This document shows, piece by piece, positions 22,523 to 31,010 of a DNA stretch of 39,133 nucleotides. Location: positions 1 through 39,133 of the IMG/VR virus record IMGVR_UViG_3300025011_000094, one strand, 5' to 3'. This stretch comes from a virus. Position 1 is the stretch's first letter. Every line of letters starts with the position of its first letter. Below the pieces are notes generated by a model. That model was not told the DNA's origin. It saw only the letters and a list, made by a program, of their open reading frames with translations, and did not search any database. Position numbers and translations under genes: made by a program.

Positions 22523-23742
22523 TGGAAAATAATTATAAATATTTATATCTTGTAAAGGTTGAACCAGATGCAAATAATAATAAATTTTATCGTTGTATTC
22601 AAACAGACGATAATAATTGGACTGCCGAATATGGTCGTATTGGAGCAGGCGGTTTTCAAACTGCATACTACAATATGAGTCAATGGGATAAAAAAGTAAG
22701 AGAAAAAGAGAAGAAAGGATATTGTGATAATACCAGATTAGTCGCAGAGGTTGTTGTTAAAGAAAAGAAGAAGGAATACTTAGACATTCCAAACCAAGTA
22801 ATTGCTTCGATTGTATCTAGACTTCAATCTATGGCAAAACAAGCTATTGCAGATAATTACACCATTTCTTCAAATAAAGTTACTCAAGTAATGATTGACG
22901 AAGCACAATTAACTTTAGATAGTTTAATGAGTGCTGATACAATTGAATTGTTTAATAAAATTCTTGTAGAATTATTTAAAATTATTCCAAGGAAAATGAA
23001 GAAGGTCAAAGATAATTTAGCTAAAAAGATTGAAGATTTTGGCGATATTATTCAAAAGGAACAAGATTTACTTGATGTAATGAGAGGTCAAGTATCCACT
23101 AAATCAATTGAAGATTCTCAGGAAGAAATCGAACCTGAAGCAAAAAACAATCAGACAATATTAGATGCTATGGGTTTAAGATTTGAAGAAATTAATCAAG
23201 AAGAAAAGGAGATGATTAAGAAAGAACTTGGAGAGATTAGTGATAAATTCTATTCTGCTTGGAAAGTTATTAATGTTAGAACACAAGAGAAATATGATAA
23301 GTTTATTGTTAACGAAAAAATTCAAGACAGAAGGTTATTATTTCATGGATCTCGCTCAGAGAATTTTTGGAGCATTATCAATTCTGGATTAGTATTAAGA
23401 CCTAGCAAAGTGGTAATAAATGGAAAAATGTTTGGAATTGGTTGCTATTTTGCGCCAAAAGCTAAAAAATCACTTGGTTACACATCTTTGTCTGGTTCTA
23501 GATGGTCTGGAGGCAGTTCTAATTCTGGATTTATGGCATTGTTTGATGTGGCTTATGGTAAACCATATGATGTTCATTCTTTTGACTGCAAGTATTATAA
23601 TTTTGATTATGAGCAATTGCAAAAAGCCTGTAAAGGTGCGAACAGTCTTCATGCTCATGCAGGAAAAATGTTGTATAATGATGAAATAATAGTGTACAAA
23701 GAAGATCAGATGACTATAAAATATTTAATAGAACTAAAATAA
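22522..23742 (+). CDS. WGR-domain poly(ADP-ribose) polymerase-like enzyme
   Basis: Residues 5-75 form a WGR domain (FYRCIQTDDNNWTAEYGRIG), which in PARP1-3 senses DNA breaks. Residues 90-200 look like the helical regulatory domain (NQVIASIVSRLQSM). The catalytic domain covers about 225-406: LLFHGSR with His275, KKSLGYTS with Tyr320 and NDEIIVYKE with Glu388 make the complete H-Y-E triad of polymerising PARPs, and GKMFGIGCYFAP is the NAD+-binding loop. So this is a compact 406-residue PARP2/3-like enzyme without zinc fingers. The overlap with the macrodomain gene gives coupled synthesis of writer and eraser. PARPs are rare in bacteria and phages. Targets (DNA ends, ligase, host proteins) are unknown. 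Confidence 0.93.
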   Translation: MENNYKYLYLVKVEPDANNNKFYRCIQTDDNNWTAEYGRIGAGGFQTAYYNMSQWDKKVREKEKKGYCDNTRLVAEVVVKEKKKEYLDIPNQVIASIVSRLQSMAKQAIADNYTISSNKVTQVMIDEAQLTLDSLMSADTIELFNKILVELFKIIPRKMKKVKDNLAKKIEDFGDIIQKEQDLLDVMRGQVSTKSIEDSQEEIEPEAKNNQTILDAMGLRFEEINQEEKEMIKKELGEISDKFYSAWKVINVRTQEKYDKFIVNEKIQDRRLLFHGSRSENFWSIINSGLVLRPSKVVINGKMFGIGCYFAPKAKKSLGYTSLSGSRWSGGSSNSGFMALFDVAYGKPYDVHSFDCKYYNFDYEQLQKACKGANSLHAHAGKMLYNDEIIVYKEDQMTIKYLIELK

Positions 23743-23764
23743 AAATATGAAGGAGAATGATAAA

Positions 23765-24067
23765 ATGGGAAATCAAGATGCTAAAATTAAGGAAATTACA
23801 TATCATGGGACTAAACAATATTTTACGGAGGTTGACGCTAGAACAAAAGATGTTATCAAAGATAGTTCTTTTAGAACTTCAGCGAAACATGAAAAAGTTA
23901 TTCAAAATAATAATGCCACAATTGTAATTCTTGAAGATGGATCAAAAGGAGTATCAAAATGCTTACCCATCGATACATATAATGAGACAAAAGGAATTAA
24001 AATTGCATATATCAGAGCAAAAATAGTATCATTACAGAAAGAACTTAAAACTTTAGTAAAATCATAA
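23765..24067 (+). CDS. Hypothetical protein after the PARP gene (100 aa)
   Basis: Start set at ATG 23765, nine bases after AAGGAG. Reads as a mixed fold (ITYHGTKQYFTEVDART, IVILEDGSKGVSKCLP) with a helical tail. It may belong to the ligase-PARP unit, since a hairpin follows it at 24082. Family unknown. Confidence 0.65.
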   Translation: MGNQDAKIKEITYHGTKQYFTEVDARTKDVIKDSSFRTSAKHEKVIQNNNATIVILEDGSKGVSKCLPIDTYNETKGIKIAYIRAKIVSLQKELKTLVKS

Positions 24068-24081
24068 AATTAAGAAAGGTA

Positions 24082-24122
24082 AGAATCCTGAAATCGTTGC
24101 TATTAAAGGGTTTCAGGATTCT
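24082..24122 (+). terminator. 12-bp perfect hairpin ending the ligase-PARP unit
   Basis: AGAATCCTGAAA and TTTCAGGATTCT flank a 17-base loop, 15 bases after a stop codon. No T run follows, so termination may need a factor, or the hairpin protects the transcript end. Confidence 0.5.
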
Positions 24123-24162
24123 CCAAATGGCATAAAATATCGAATTTATAGGAGGATAAAAA

Positions 24163-24495
24163 ATGAGAAGTTATCTTGATATTATTATTGATTTAAAAGA
24201 TGGTAAAAGACCAGATTATGAAGAAGTAAGACTTGCTTGTATTATGGCTCAAAATCTGCTTTTCTTTGCAGATAAAAGCATAGAAACGCTTACTGGATAC
24301 TGTACTGACAAAGAGAAAACTGATTTACAGTCTAAATTAGCAATTAAATCTTATGAAGATAGATTTTATGCAAAGAAGAAATCTCCAGATGAGTGGTTGG
24401 GAAGTTATCATCCAGATAATCCTGAGCAAAAGAAATCTATGGAAGTTAGTAATAAAATATTTAATAATTATATAAAAAATAAAGGAAATATATAA
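24163..24495 (+). CDS. Hypothetical protein (110 aa)
   Basis: AGGAGGATAAAA precedes the ATG. A helical protein (YEEVRLACIMAQNLLFFA) with a basic, Lys-rich C-terminus that includes DEWLGSYHPDNPEQKKSM. Resembles small phage proteins of unknown role. Family not named. Confidence 0.65.
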   Translation: MRSYLDIIIDLKDGKRPDYEEVRLACIMAQNLLFFADKSIETLTGYCTDKEKTDLQSKLAIKSYEDRFYAKKKSPDEWLGSYHPDNPEQKKSMEVSNKIFNNYIKNKGNI

Positions 24496-24533
24496 TTAAA
24501 AACCAATTCAATTGGATTAAGGAGGAATTAAAA

Positions 24534-24746
24534 ATGGATTTTGAAAATATGACAAAAGATGAATTATTAAATGTTTTAAAAGAAAATTATATGAAATTAA
24601 TTCGTCCAATACCACATGGCCCAACTTTTAAAGTTGGCAACTATTATATGGGCGAGCAAACAGATGATGATGAGATAGAAATATATGGAGATGAAATTAC
24701 ATTATATTTAACATTTGATGAAACAGATAAATATTTTAGAGAGTAA
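24534..24746 (+). CDS. Small acidic protein (70 aa)
   Basis: AAGGAGGAATT precedes the ATG; a CCAATTCAATTGG palindrome (24503-24515) lies just before that site. Contains the stretch TFKVGNYYMGEQTDDDEIEIYG, given here in outline as a beta-rich acidic region. Family unknown. Confidence 0.6.
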   Translation: MDFENMTKDELLNVLKENYMKLIRPIPHGPTFKVGNYYMGEQTDDDEIEIYGDEITLYLTFDETDKYFRE

Positions 24747-24787
24747 TTCTAGAAAATACCAATTTTATACAGAGAGGAAGTGTAATA

Positions 24788-24943
24788 TTGAATACCAATT
24801 GGATGATTGTAAAATGTCCAAAATGTAATTATGAAGGTAATATTGATATTTACGGAGATGAAAAATATTTTAAAATATATACGCAAGATTTTGGTGCTCC
24901 TAAAATAAAATGTCCTAAATGTGAACATTCAGAACAGATATAA
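24788..24943 (+). CDS. Zinc-ribbon micro-protein (51 aa), TTG start
   Basis: GAGAGGAAGTG precedes the TTG. Two exact CPKC pairs (VKCPKCNYEG and IKCPKCEHS) at either end make a complete zinc ribbon. Missed by a 60-residue cut-off. Likely nucleic-acid or protein binding. Confidence 0.65.
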   Translation: MNTNWMIVKCPKCNYEGNIDIYGDEKYFKIYTQDFGAPKIKCPKCEHSEQI

Positions 24944-24962
24944 AAAAGGGGAGAGATAAACA

Positions 24963-25208
24963 ATGACAAAAACAGAGATTTTACTTTATGGAGCGTTACT
25001 TGAAAGTGACATGTATGCTGATGGATATGGTTCAACTGATGAGGATACAGAATTATTACAAAAAGCTTTAAAGAAAACATATGGTATCACAGAAGGAGCT
25101 TCCAGAGATGTCTTAGAAAAAGCAGAAGAACAAATGAAAAATGATTTGAAAGATTTGGTTATAGAGTTTAGAGGTAAGATGGAAGAGTATTTAGGGAAGG
25201 AGTTTTAA
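24963..25208 (+). CDS. Hypothetical protein (81 aa)
   Basis: AAAGGGGAGAG precedes the ATG. Helical (TEILLYGALLESDM, ending KMEEYLGKEF). Family unknown. Confidence 0.6.
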   Translation: MTKTEILLYGALLESDMYADGYGSTDEDTELLQKALKKTYGITEGASRDVLEKAEEQMKNDLKDLVIEFRGKMEEYLGKEF

Positions 25209-25211
25209 TAT

Positions 25212-25388
25212 ATGAAAATTAAAGTTTTTACTAAATCAGGAAGTTTGTTCACTGGTCAAACAGATAGTAATTTTGCATATGAACTACAGAAAAGAATAAA
25301 AGACCAAGACACTGTATATGTAAAACATGAAAGTGGTATAGAGTACATAATACCAATGCTAAATATTGATGTTATTGAATTAGGTTGA
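25212..25388 (+). CDS. Small beta-rich protein (58 aa)
   Basis: AAGGAG of the previous gene's last codons serves as ribosome binding site nine bases before the ATG. Reads KIKVFTKSGSLFTGQTD and ends IIPMLNIDVIEL, an SH3-like strand pattern. Family unknown. Confidence 0.55.
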   Translation: MKIKVFTKSGSLFTGQTDSNFAYELQKRIKDQDTVYVKHESGIEYIIPMLNIDVIELG

Positions 25389-25431
25389 AAGGATTATTTT
25401 ATCCCCAATTAAAATAAAGAGGAGTTAAAAA

Positions 25432-26118
25432 ATGAAAAAGAATATTACTGAAGAAATGGCAGTACATACTGAGTGGTATCGAGAAGCAAAGAATATGAAA
25501 TTAGACAATCTTACTGAATTTATAAACAAATTAATGAATGATTATAATCACGATTATGGAACTATATGTCATGCGTTAACAGCAGGTGGAATTGCTACTA
25601 TGTGGGCTATGAATAATGAACCACATGGAGGTATTACTGGTTTTCAAGCAGGGCATGTTATGTGGGAGTTTATTAAGAATTGGCAATACAGTAGCAATAA
25701 ATGCGGATTAAAAATGGTTGACTATGATAATTTTTTGTATCCACAATATGAATACAAATATCAAAAAACCATTTCTAAAGACGTATGGAATAATATTAAA
25801 AAACAAGCAGAAGAGGGTATTGAACGGGCAGATACAGAATACAAAAAATATTTAGATGATGTTGAACAATATAAAATTGACGTAAAAAACTATCTAGAAA
25901 AATATCCTGATTATTATGAAAGAAAAGATTACTATGATAAATTGTCTTATGGCACAGGAAAACAATGGGATGAAAATTCTAAAAAGGAGAAAAATGGTTT
26001 TGAATTTGCTCCTTCCGAACCTTTTAATCATCTTTATGGTAATGGTGTATATTTACATTGGAAATCCATTGTAGATGGAGTTATACCTTTTGGTTATGTA
26101 ATTTCTGAAGACGATTAG
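25432..26118 (+). CDS. Conserved-looking phage protein (228 aa)
   Basis: GAGGAG precedes the ATG. The central block GTICHALTAGGIATMWAM and GGITGFQAGHVMWEFI recalls a protein seen in many phages of Gram-positive hosts but with no assigned role. The middle is a charged helix (EEGIERADTEYKKYLDDVE), and the end is YLHWKSIVDGVIPFGYV. It is likely soluble. No catalytic motif is apparent. Confidence 0.7.
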   Translation: MKKNITEEMAVHTEWYREAKNMKLDNLTEFINKLMNDYNHDYGTICHALTAGGIATMWAMNNEPHGGITGFQAGHVMWEFIKNWQYSSNKCGLKMVDYDNFLYPQYEYKYQKTISKDVWNNIKKQAEEGIERADTEYKKYLDDVEQYKIDVKNYLEKYPDYYERKDYYDKLSYGTGKQWDENSKKEKNGFEFAPSEPFNHLYGNGVYLHWKSIVDGVIPFGYVISEDD

Positions 26119-26154
26119 CACATAAAATTATGGTTTCGAAGGGAAGGTGATTTA

Positions 26155-26325
26155 ATGACAGTAAATGATTTGTATGAAGAACTTGGCAAACTAATGAAAA
26201 ATAATCCTAATACAATTAATGATGAAATTTATTACTTTAGTTATGATTGGAAGGTTGATGCTATTAATAGTTTAAGTATTGAATATGATTTAGATTGGGA
26301 AGGCAGATACATAATATTAAAATAA
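26155..26325 (+). CDS. Small hypothetical protein (56 aa)
   Basis: GGGAAGGTGATTT precedes the ATG. An N-terminal helix (VNDLYEELGKLMKNNP) is followed by a beta-like acidic end. Family unknown. Confidence 0.55.
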   Translation: MTVNDLYEELGKLMKNNPNTINDEIYYFSYDWKVDAINSLSIEYDLDWEGRYIILK

Positions 26326-26370
26326 TTACTCAAAAAACATGTCAATTCAATAAATAAAGGAGGATAATTT

Positions 26371-26697
26371 ATGAAAACTTGTATAGAGTGTGAATTTTAT
26401 TCAGAGGATGATTTAACAGGACTATCTCCACAAGATAAACTAGATCATGTAAGTGGTCACTGTATGGATTCTAATAATCCAGATTTTAATGAATGGGCAA
26501 GAACATTTGGTAGAGGTATTACTAGGGAAGATTCACTAACAAGTCCTAATTGGTGTAGTAAAAGAGATAACCATGAAAAGACAGAAGAGTATTATAGTGA
26601 AGATGAAATTAGTGAATTTGTTAAGGAAGAAATTAGAAATAGGAAATTGATTGAATTTATAAGACATGCTAGATCAAATTATATAATTTGGTATTAA
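26371..26697 (+). CDS. Cys/His hypothetical protein (108 aa)
   Basis: AAAGGAGGAT precedes the ATG. CIECEFY at the start with GHCMDSNNPDF and NWCSKRDN gives a C-x2-C...H-C...C pattern, a likely metal site followed by an acidic helix. Family unknown. Confidence 0.6.
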   Translation: MKTCIECEFYSEDDLTGLSPQDKLDHVSGHCMDSNNPDFNEWARTFGRGITREDSLTSPNWCSKRDNHEKTEEYYSEDEISEFVKEEIRNRKLIEFIRHARSNYIIWY

Positions 26698-26744
26698 TTA
26701 AATACTATAAACATTCAATTGAATGAAAGGAGGTGATATATTTA

Positions 26745-26930
26745 ATGGATGCATTTAAATTCATTAATGTCACTAAGAAATATAAGAAATGTCCAAATTG
26801 CGGAAGTAGTTGGAAAGATACAAAACTACAAGTTAGTGTAAGAGATGAAATTGTAACAATTAGTTGTGAATGTGGATTCTTGAAATTGGTTGATGAAAAT
26901 AATAAAGAAATTAAAGGAGTGATAAACTAA
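26745..26930 (+). CDS. Zinc-ribbon protein (61 aa), DUF3797-like
   Basis: A complete AAAGGAGGTGA lies 11 bases before the ATG at 26745; the GTG at 26733 overlaps that site. CPNCGSSW and ISCECGFLK form the two knuckles of a ribbon, in the order seen in DUF3797 phage proteins. A CATTCAATTGAATG palindrome sits just before the ribosome binding site. Confidence 0.65.
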   Translation: MDAFKFINVTKKYKKCPNCGSSWKDTKLQVSVRDEIVTISCECGFLKLVDENNKEIKGVIN

Positions 26931-26932
26931 AA

Positions 26933-27777
26933 TTGAATAGTATAATATTTTTACCTAAAACTATAAAAGTAGGTTATCAGTCACGCTCAGATACATATAC
27001 AGGCCAATTAGCATATGTTATATATTATGATCAAAGAAATGTTCTTAGGAAAAAAGTTGGCAATCATGGCGAGACAATAAAATTGAGTCACAAGAATTCA
27101 CTAATGAACCTACAAGTGGTTTTGTCCTAAATAAGAAAGTTGGTGGATATGATACTGGGTGGAACCATAGGCAAACTTATACAAGAGTCTATGACTCTAG
27201 AGGATTCGAATTTGAAATAACTGTTCCTAATCTTTTGTATATTCTAGAAAACGCTAACTCCATTAAAGGTAAAGGATTAGAAGGTGATTTTGTTTACGGT
27301 TGGGATGGGAAGGATCTATTATTGATACCCGTTGAATCTCCAGATTACAAAGAACTCACAGAATATAATGAAATACTTTTTCAGAAGAACTATGTCAAAG
27401 CAAAAGACTTAATATTGGGTGCAAGATATAAAACTAAGACAAATGAAGAATGGATTTATATGGGCAGGTTTGATTGTCATACTACTAAATATGAGAGAGT
27501 AGAAAAACCACAAGAGAGTGATTGGTATAGAGGGTATCGTGCATATGATAGTGTAGAAGTTAATGTCAATAAAGGTAAGCATCATTTCTTTGTTAGAGAA
27601 GCTAAAAATTATACTTGGAGTGATGAAATATACTTTAATGTATTAACTATTAAATCGCTTGGAGAAAGATTTATTACAACCGTATCTTCTGATAGCGGAT
27701 ATAAAGACATTAATGATTTCTATGATTACCAAGAATTAATGTATTATCTTAATAAATATAGAATGAATCTAGGATAA
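26933..27777 (+). pseudogene. Conserved phage protein split by a -1 frameshift in an A6 run
   Basis: The first frame (TTG 26933 to 27130) reads KTIKVGYQSRSDTYTGQLAYVIYYD and then loses sense after VLRKK. The other frame continues at that point with SWQSWRDNKIESQEFTNEP, and runs to the stop at 27777, giving a protein of about 280 residues. Joining them at AGGAAAAAAGTT (27048-27059) needs one extra base, i.e. seven A instead of six. Either a real one-base deletion, a sequencing slip in a homopolymer, or programmed -1 slippage. The C-terminal part (LYILENANSIKGKGLEG, MGRFDCHTTKYERV) matches proteins common in phages of Bacillota. Function unknown. Confidence 0.7.
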
Positions 27778-27835
27778 AAAATCTGTTTTAAATGAAAAAT
27801 AAGGAAAAATAAAGAAAGAAGGAGATTATAAATAA

Positions 27836-28345
27836 ATGGAAAATTATTATGAAGTAACCAAACAATCACCTTTGCATCAGGAATATATGGACTATCAAAC
27901 AAGTGATAAAATTATGAGGGAAATTTCCCATGAGTTTTTATCCAATAATAGTATTGATACAAAAGAATACGCTTCAACTAAAGATACTTTTTACATTGTC
28001 CCAACTGAAAAGGATATTGAGGAATTTGGTAAAATTCTTAATAAAGAATTAGAAAATGGTTTAAAAGCATTTAAAGCAAAATCAAAAATAGGTAAAGCAT
28101 GGAAAGATACTCTCAAAGAGAAAGGAGTACAACCATTACATAAACCAATGTTAATGCTATATTTTAATGTTTATGGAAGCACCTCTAGTAGATTATTTGT
28201 TATTGATGATAAAGTTTATTGTTCGTTTAAAAGTGAGTATAATTTTGAAAATCCAGAAGGTTTTATTGAACTAAAAGCTAGTGAGTTTTATAAAATCGTA
28301 GAAGATGAAAATGAAAGAAGGAGAATAAAGCATGAAAATAACTAA
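27836..28345 (+). CDS. Hypothetical protein (169 aa)
   Basis: AGAAGGAGATT precedes the ATG. N-terminal helices (IMREISHEFLSNNS), then YIVPTEKDIEEFGKIL, and a beta-rich C-terminus (PMLMLYFNVYGSTSSRLFVI). It overlaps the next gene by 14 bases. Family unknown, though the paired strands and low Cys suggest a soluble globular domain. Confidence 0.65.
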   Translation: MENYYEVTKQSPLHQEYMDYQTSDKIMREISHEFLSNNSIDTKEYASTKDTFYIVPTEKDIEEFGKILNKELENGLKAFKAKSKIGKAWKDTLKEKGVQPLHKPMLMLYFNVYGSTSSRLFVIDDKVYCSFKSEYNFENPEGFIELKASEFYKIVEDENERRRIKHENN

Positions 28346-28793
28346 ATATAATGGCAAAGGTGCTGTGTGGTACAAACATAAAGAATTTGATAAAGAAGGA
28401 AAAATGATTTCATTATCTAATACAGGTAGAAAAGAGCCAGATTATTTTAAAGTAATTAGAAAGGAATTTAGTGATTTAGATCCATACAGAAGTGAACCAG
28501 AAGAAGTTGAAGACTTCATTTACTATCTTAATAAAGAAGTAGACTTAGAGGAAAATGCTTATGATTTTGATATGCCATTGCCCGATAGCACAAAAGAATA
28601 TTTTATAATCTTCAATGATAAGATTTGGCTTTATATAATTATCTCAGATGAATATATGGGAAGTGGAGATTCTTCGACCTATGCACACATTAATAGTATT
28701 TTAGTTCCAGAAGATACACCAATTGAAGAAGTCAAAGAAGTTAGAGGTTGGTTAATTAAGGGTGGATTTAAAATGTTGAGAGGTGATAATTAA
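28332..28793 (+). CDS. Hypothetical protein (153 aa)
   Basis: AGAAGGAGAAT inside the previous gene precedes the ATG. Reads ITKYNGKGAVWYKHKEFD and later YFIIFNDKIWLYIIISDEYMG. The C-terminal part has a helix-loop (PIEEVKEVRGWLIKGGFKML). No family recognised. Confidence 0.65.
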   Translation: MKITKYNGKGAVWYKHKEFDKEGKMISLSNTGRKEPDYFKVIRKEFSDLDPYRSEPEEVEDFIYYLNKEVDLEENAYDFDMPLPDSTKEYFIIFNDKIWLYIIISDEYMGSGDSSTYAHINSILVPEDTPIEEVKEVRGWLIKGGFKMLRGDN

Positions 28794-28795
28794 CA

Positions 28796-29158
28796 ATGAG
28801 TTCAGAAAATAAAATTCAATTAAAAGATTTTGATATTTGTATGGTGTTTACCATTCAACCTTATGATGGAGAAATGTTTGACTATGAAATGAAAATTAGT
28901 TGTGTGGAAGATATTTGGTATCCATTAGGACTTATTCATGAAAGAAAGTTTAAAGAAGTTTTTCCAGATGAATATGGTGCTATTGCTCATGCTGAATTAA
29001 CTGGATTGAAAATTAAAGCAAAAGATGAAACTGACACAAATAAAATATTCTTTCTTTTAGGAAATAATGCTTATGGAAGTATTACGGTAGATTATTCTAA
29101 ACTTAATGATGACAATGCGGATAAAATTCAAGAAATTAGAAAGATAATTGGTAAATAG
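28796..29158 (+). CDS. Hypothetical protein (120 aa)
   Basis: Starts three bases after the previous stop, with AGAGGTGATAAT upstream. Mixed fold (DICMVFTIQPYDGEMFDYEM; FFLLGNNAYGSITVDYSKL). Family unknown. Confidence 0.6.
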   Translation: MSSENKIQLKDFDICMVFTIQPYDGEMFDYEMKISCVEDIWYPLGLIHERKFKEVFPDEYGAIAHAELTGLKIKAKDETDTNKIFFLLGNNAYGSITVDYSKLNDDNADKIQEIRKIIGK

Positions 29159-29201
29159 AATAAAACGAATCTTTTAATTGACGGAAGAAAGGAGGATAAA
29201 A

Positions 29202-29435
29202 ATGGATACAATTATTCTACAAAACAATCATAAAAAAGCTATGAGTAGCAAAATAACTAAAGCGATTAATTCTATTCCAGACGAAACAATCCAAGAAATA
29301 TTCTTAGATTATATTTCAAATGAGATTGATAATTTATATTCTGATAGTAGTTTTCAAGATGCAGTAGAATCTCAGTTAAGAGAAGTTGTTAGGAATATGT
29401 TTGTTGAAAAAGGATTATTGAAGGCAGATAAGTAG
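29202..29435 (+). CDS. Helical hypothetical protein (77 aa)
   Basis: Start at ATG 29202 after AAAGGAGGAT, not the earlier TTG. Mostly helical and similar in plan to the gene at 15568 (IQEIFLDYISNEIDNLY; VESQLREVVRNMF). The two may be distant relatives. Confidence 0.6.
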   Translation: MDTIILQNNHKKAMSSKITKAINSIPDETIQEIFLDYISNEIDNLYSDSSFQDAVESQLREVVRNMFVEKGLLKADK

Positions 29436-29461
29436 TCGGTTTGAATGGAGGTGAGATACAA

Positions 29462-29596
29462 ATGACTACAGTTAGAGAAATTCAAAAAGAGATTGCTGAA
29501 TTATTGATATTTATTGCTGATTATTATAACTTTGATGATGATGCAGGTTTGACAGACATAGCATCAAGACTATATAGAATTACAGACAAATTGTAA
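29462..29596 (+). CDS. Small helical protein (44 aa)
   Basis: GGAGGTGAGATACA precedes the ATG. Amphipathic helix (REIQKEIAELLIFIADYYNF) and a second short helix. Family unknown. Confidence 0.5.
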   Translation: MTTVREIQKEIAELLIFIADYYNFDDDAGLTDIASRLYRITDKL

Positions 29597-29654
29597 TCAT
29601 TTAAAAAATTAGCTTTATTTGAACAATAAATTAAATGAAAGGATGATAAATAAT

Positions 29655-30182
29655 ATGGAAAAATTTAATCTTGAAAAACACTGGGATGATTTTATTAATG
29701 ATAAAATTATTGTTAATTGTAGAACAGAAGAATTTGCAAATGAATTTTTAAAATATTGTGATAGTAAAAATTGTAAATGGACAGGTGAAGATAAATTAAC
29801 AGATGTAAATCATTGGAAAAGTCATGAGAAAAATACTTTTTACGGAGGGAATAATAAACATTTTTGGTATAATGATTGCTCCCAAAGTTATTATTATCCT
29901 CAATACAAACTTGTTGAATTCCAAGGAATTGAGTCAGGAAAAGAATTTAGAAAATCATGTAAATCTCCCACATCCAAAGAAACAATTGAAGTAATCTATC
30001 ATGGAAAAGAAACTATTGTCTTAATAAAAGCAGATGGTAGATATTATAAAGGTGTTGTCAGTTGCCATTATCAAGATACATATGACAAAGAAGAAGGATT
30101 TAAAAGAGCATATGCAATTGCAAGAGAAAAATATAATGAGTTTAAGGATTATGCAAAATCTTGTGCAGATTTGGTTAAATAA
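29655..30182 (+). CDS. Hypothetical protein (175 aa)
   Basis: ATG 29655 follows GAAAGGATGATAA; the longer frame from 29619 is less likely. The N-terminal half reads DKIIVNCRTEEFANEFLKYC, a pattern common to small phage proteins that carry a strand, helix and Cys, with FWYNDCSQSYYYPQYKLVEF after it. The C-terminal half (EVIYHGKETIVLIKADGRYYKG, in outline, then FKRAYAIAREKYNEF) appears to be a separate small domain. Role unknown. Confidence 0.65.
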   Translation: MEKFNLEKHWDDFINDKIIVNCRTEEFANEFLKYCDSKNCKWTGEDKLTDVNHWKSHEKNTFYGGNNKHFWYNDCSQSYYYPQYKLVEFQGIESGKEFRKSCKSPTSKETIEVIYHGKETIVLIKADGRYYKGVVSCHYQDTYDKEEGFKRAYAIAREKYNEFKDYAKSCADLVK

Positions 30183-30231
30183 TGTCCAATAAGTGTTTCA
30201 TTTCAATTGAGTAAAAAGAGGAGGACTAGAT

Positions 30232-30447
30232 ATGCACATCTTTCATTGTTACCATACAATTGATGGCACTCAAAGAAAAATAAAATCATTGTCAAAATGT
30301 AAAGAAACTGATCCTTATATTTGTAGTGGTCATGTAAAATACACCACTAAACAGAAATGTTGTATTTGTGGTAAAGAAAGAACAAGTCCAATATATAGAG
30401 ATTATCAGATAGACAGAGGTTTAAATTACCAAAATGCTGTAGAATAA
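30232..30447 (+). CDS. Zinc-binding hypothetical protein (71 aa)
   Basis: AGAGGAGGACTAG precedes the ATG. CCICGKERTSP with an earlier C and H-rich part (HIFHCYHT, YICSGHVKY) suggests one zinc site. A TTCAATTGA motif lies just upstream. Family unknown. Confidence 0.6.
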   Translation: MHIFHCYHTIDGTQRKIKSLSKCKETDPYICSGHVKYTTKQKCCICGKERTSPIYRDYQIDRGLNYQNAVE

Positions 30448-30470
30448 ATTTTAGAGGAGGAATAAGTTAA

Positions 30471-31007
30471 TTGAATAAAATAATGATACTTAAAGCCAAT
30501 AGTCCTGCAATACATAAACTAGGTAACATAGGTAGAAACATTGATGATAAAATTAGAATTCATTCAGAAGATGAAAATAATTACATAGGAAATTTTGAAG
30601 AGGGGTTTGGTTTTATTAATGTAAAATTTAACAAATCAGATTGTAGGCCACTAACTCCTGAAGAAAGAGAAAATCTTAATGGCAGTTGGTATGGAATTAA
30701 TGGTAATCCATTATATAGAATTTATGTAGATGAAGAAGGAAATATTATCAATGGAAAAGTGTTAACTGTTAAAGGTATTGTATCTAAAGTTACTGATAAT
30801 TTAGGCAAAGATAAGCATAGTTCATTTGTTAATTTAAATGTTGAGTTTGGTGAAGATATTCTAATTGGCAGAAGTTTGATTATGTTGACTGGCGAAGGTA
30901 GTATTATTACATCGAAAGTTACTAATTTTGAGTTGGATAATGGTCAGTATGTAATTTATACTAAGAATAGTGTTTATTATATTGATATGAATAGAGGAGG
31001 AAAATAA
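30471..31007 (+). CDS. Hypothetical protein (178 aa), TTG start
   Basis: AGAGGAGGAATAAG is ten bases before the TTG. Beta-rich; the central segment CRPLTPEERENLNGSWYGI recurs in small phage proteins, and the C-terminal half reads like a barrel (GEGSIITSKVTNFELDNGQY). No catalytic motif seen. Confidence 0.6.
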   Translation: MNKIMILKANSPAIHKLGNIGRNIDDKIRIHSEDENNYIGNFEEGFGFINVKFNKSDCRPLTPEERENLNGSWYGINGNPLYRIYVDEEGNIINGKVLTVKGIVSKVTDNLGKDKHSSFVNLNVEFGEDILIGRSLIMLTGEGSIITSKVTNFELDNGQYVIYTKNSVYYIDMNRGGK

Positions 31008-31010
31008 TTA

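Noticed and set aside
23420-23689. 89-codon plus frame inside the PARP catalytic domain
   Set aside because: It overlaps the H-Y-E catalytic region in another frame and reads as Met/Leu-rich noise.
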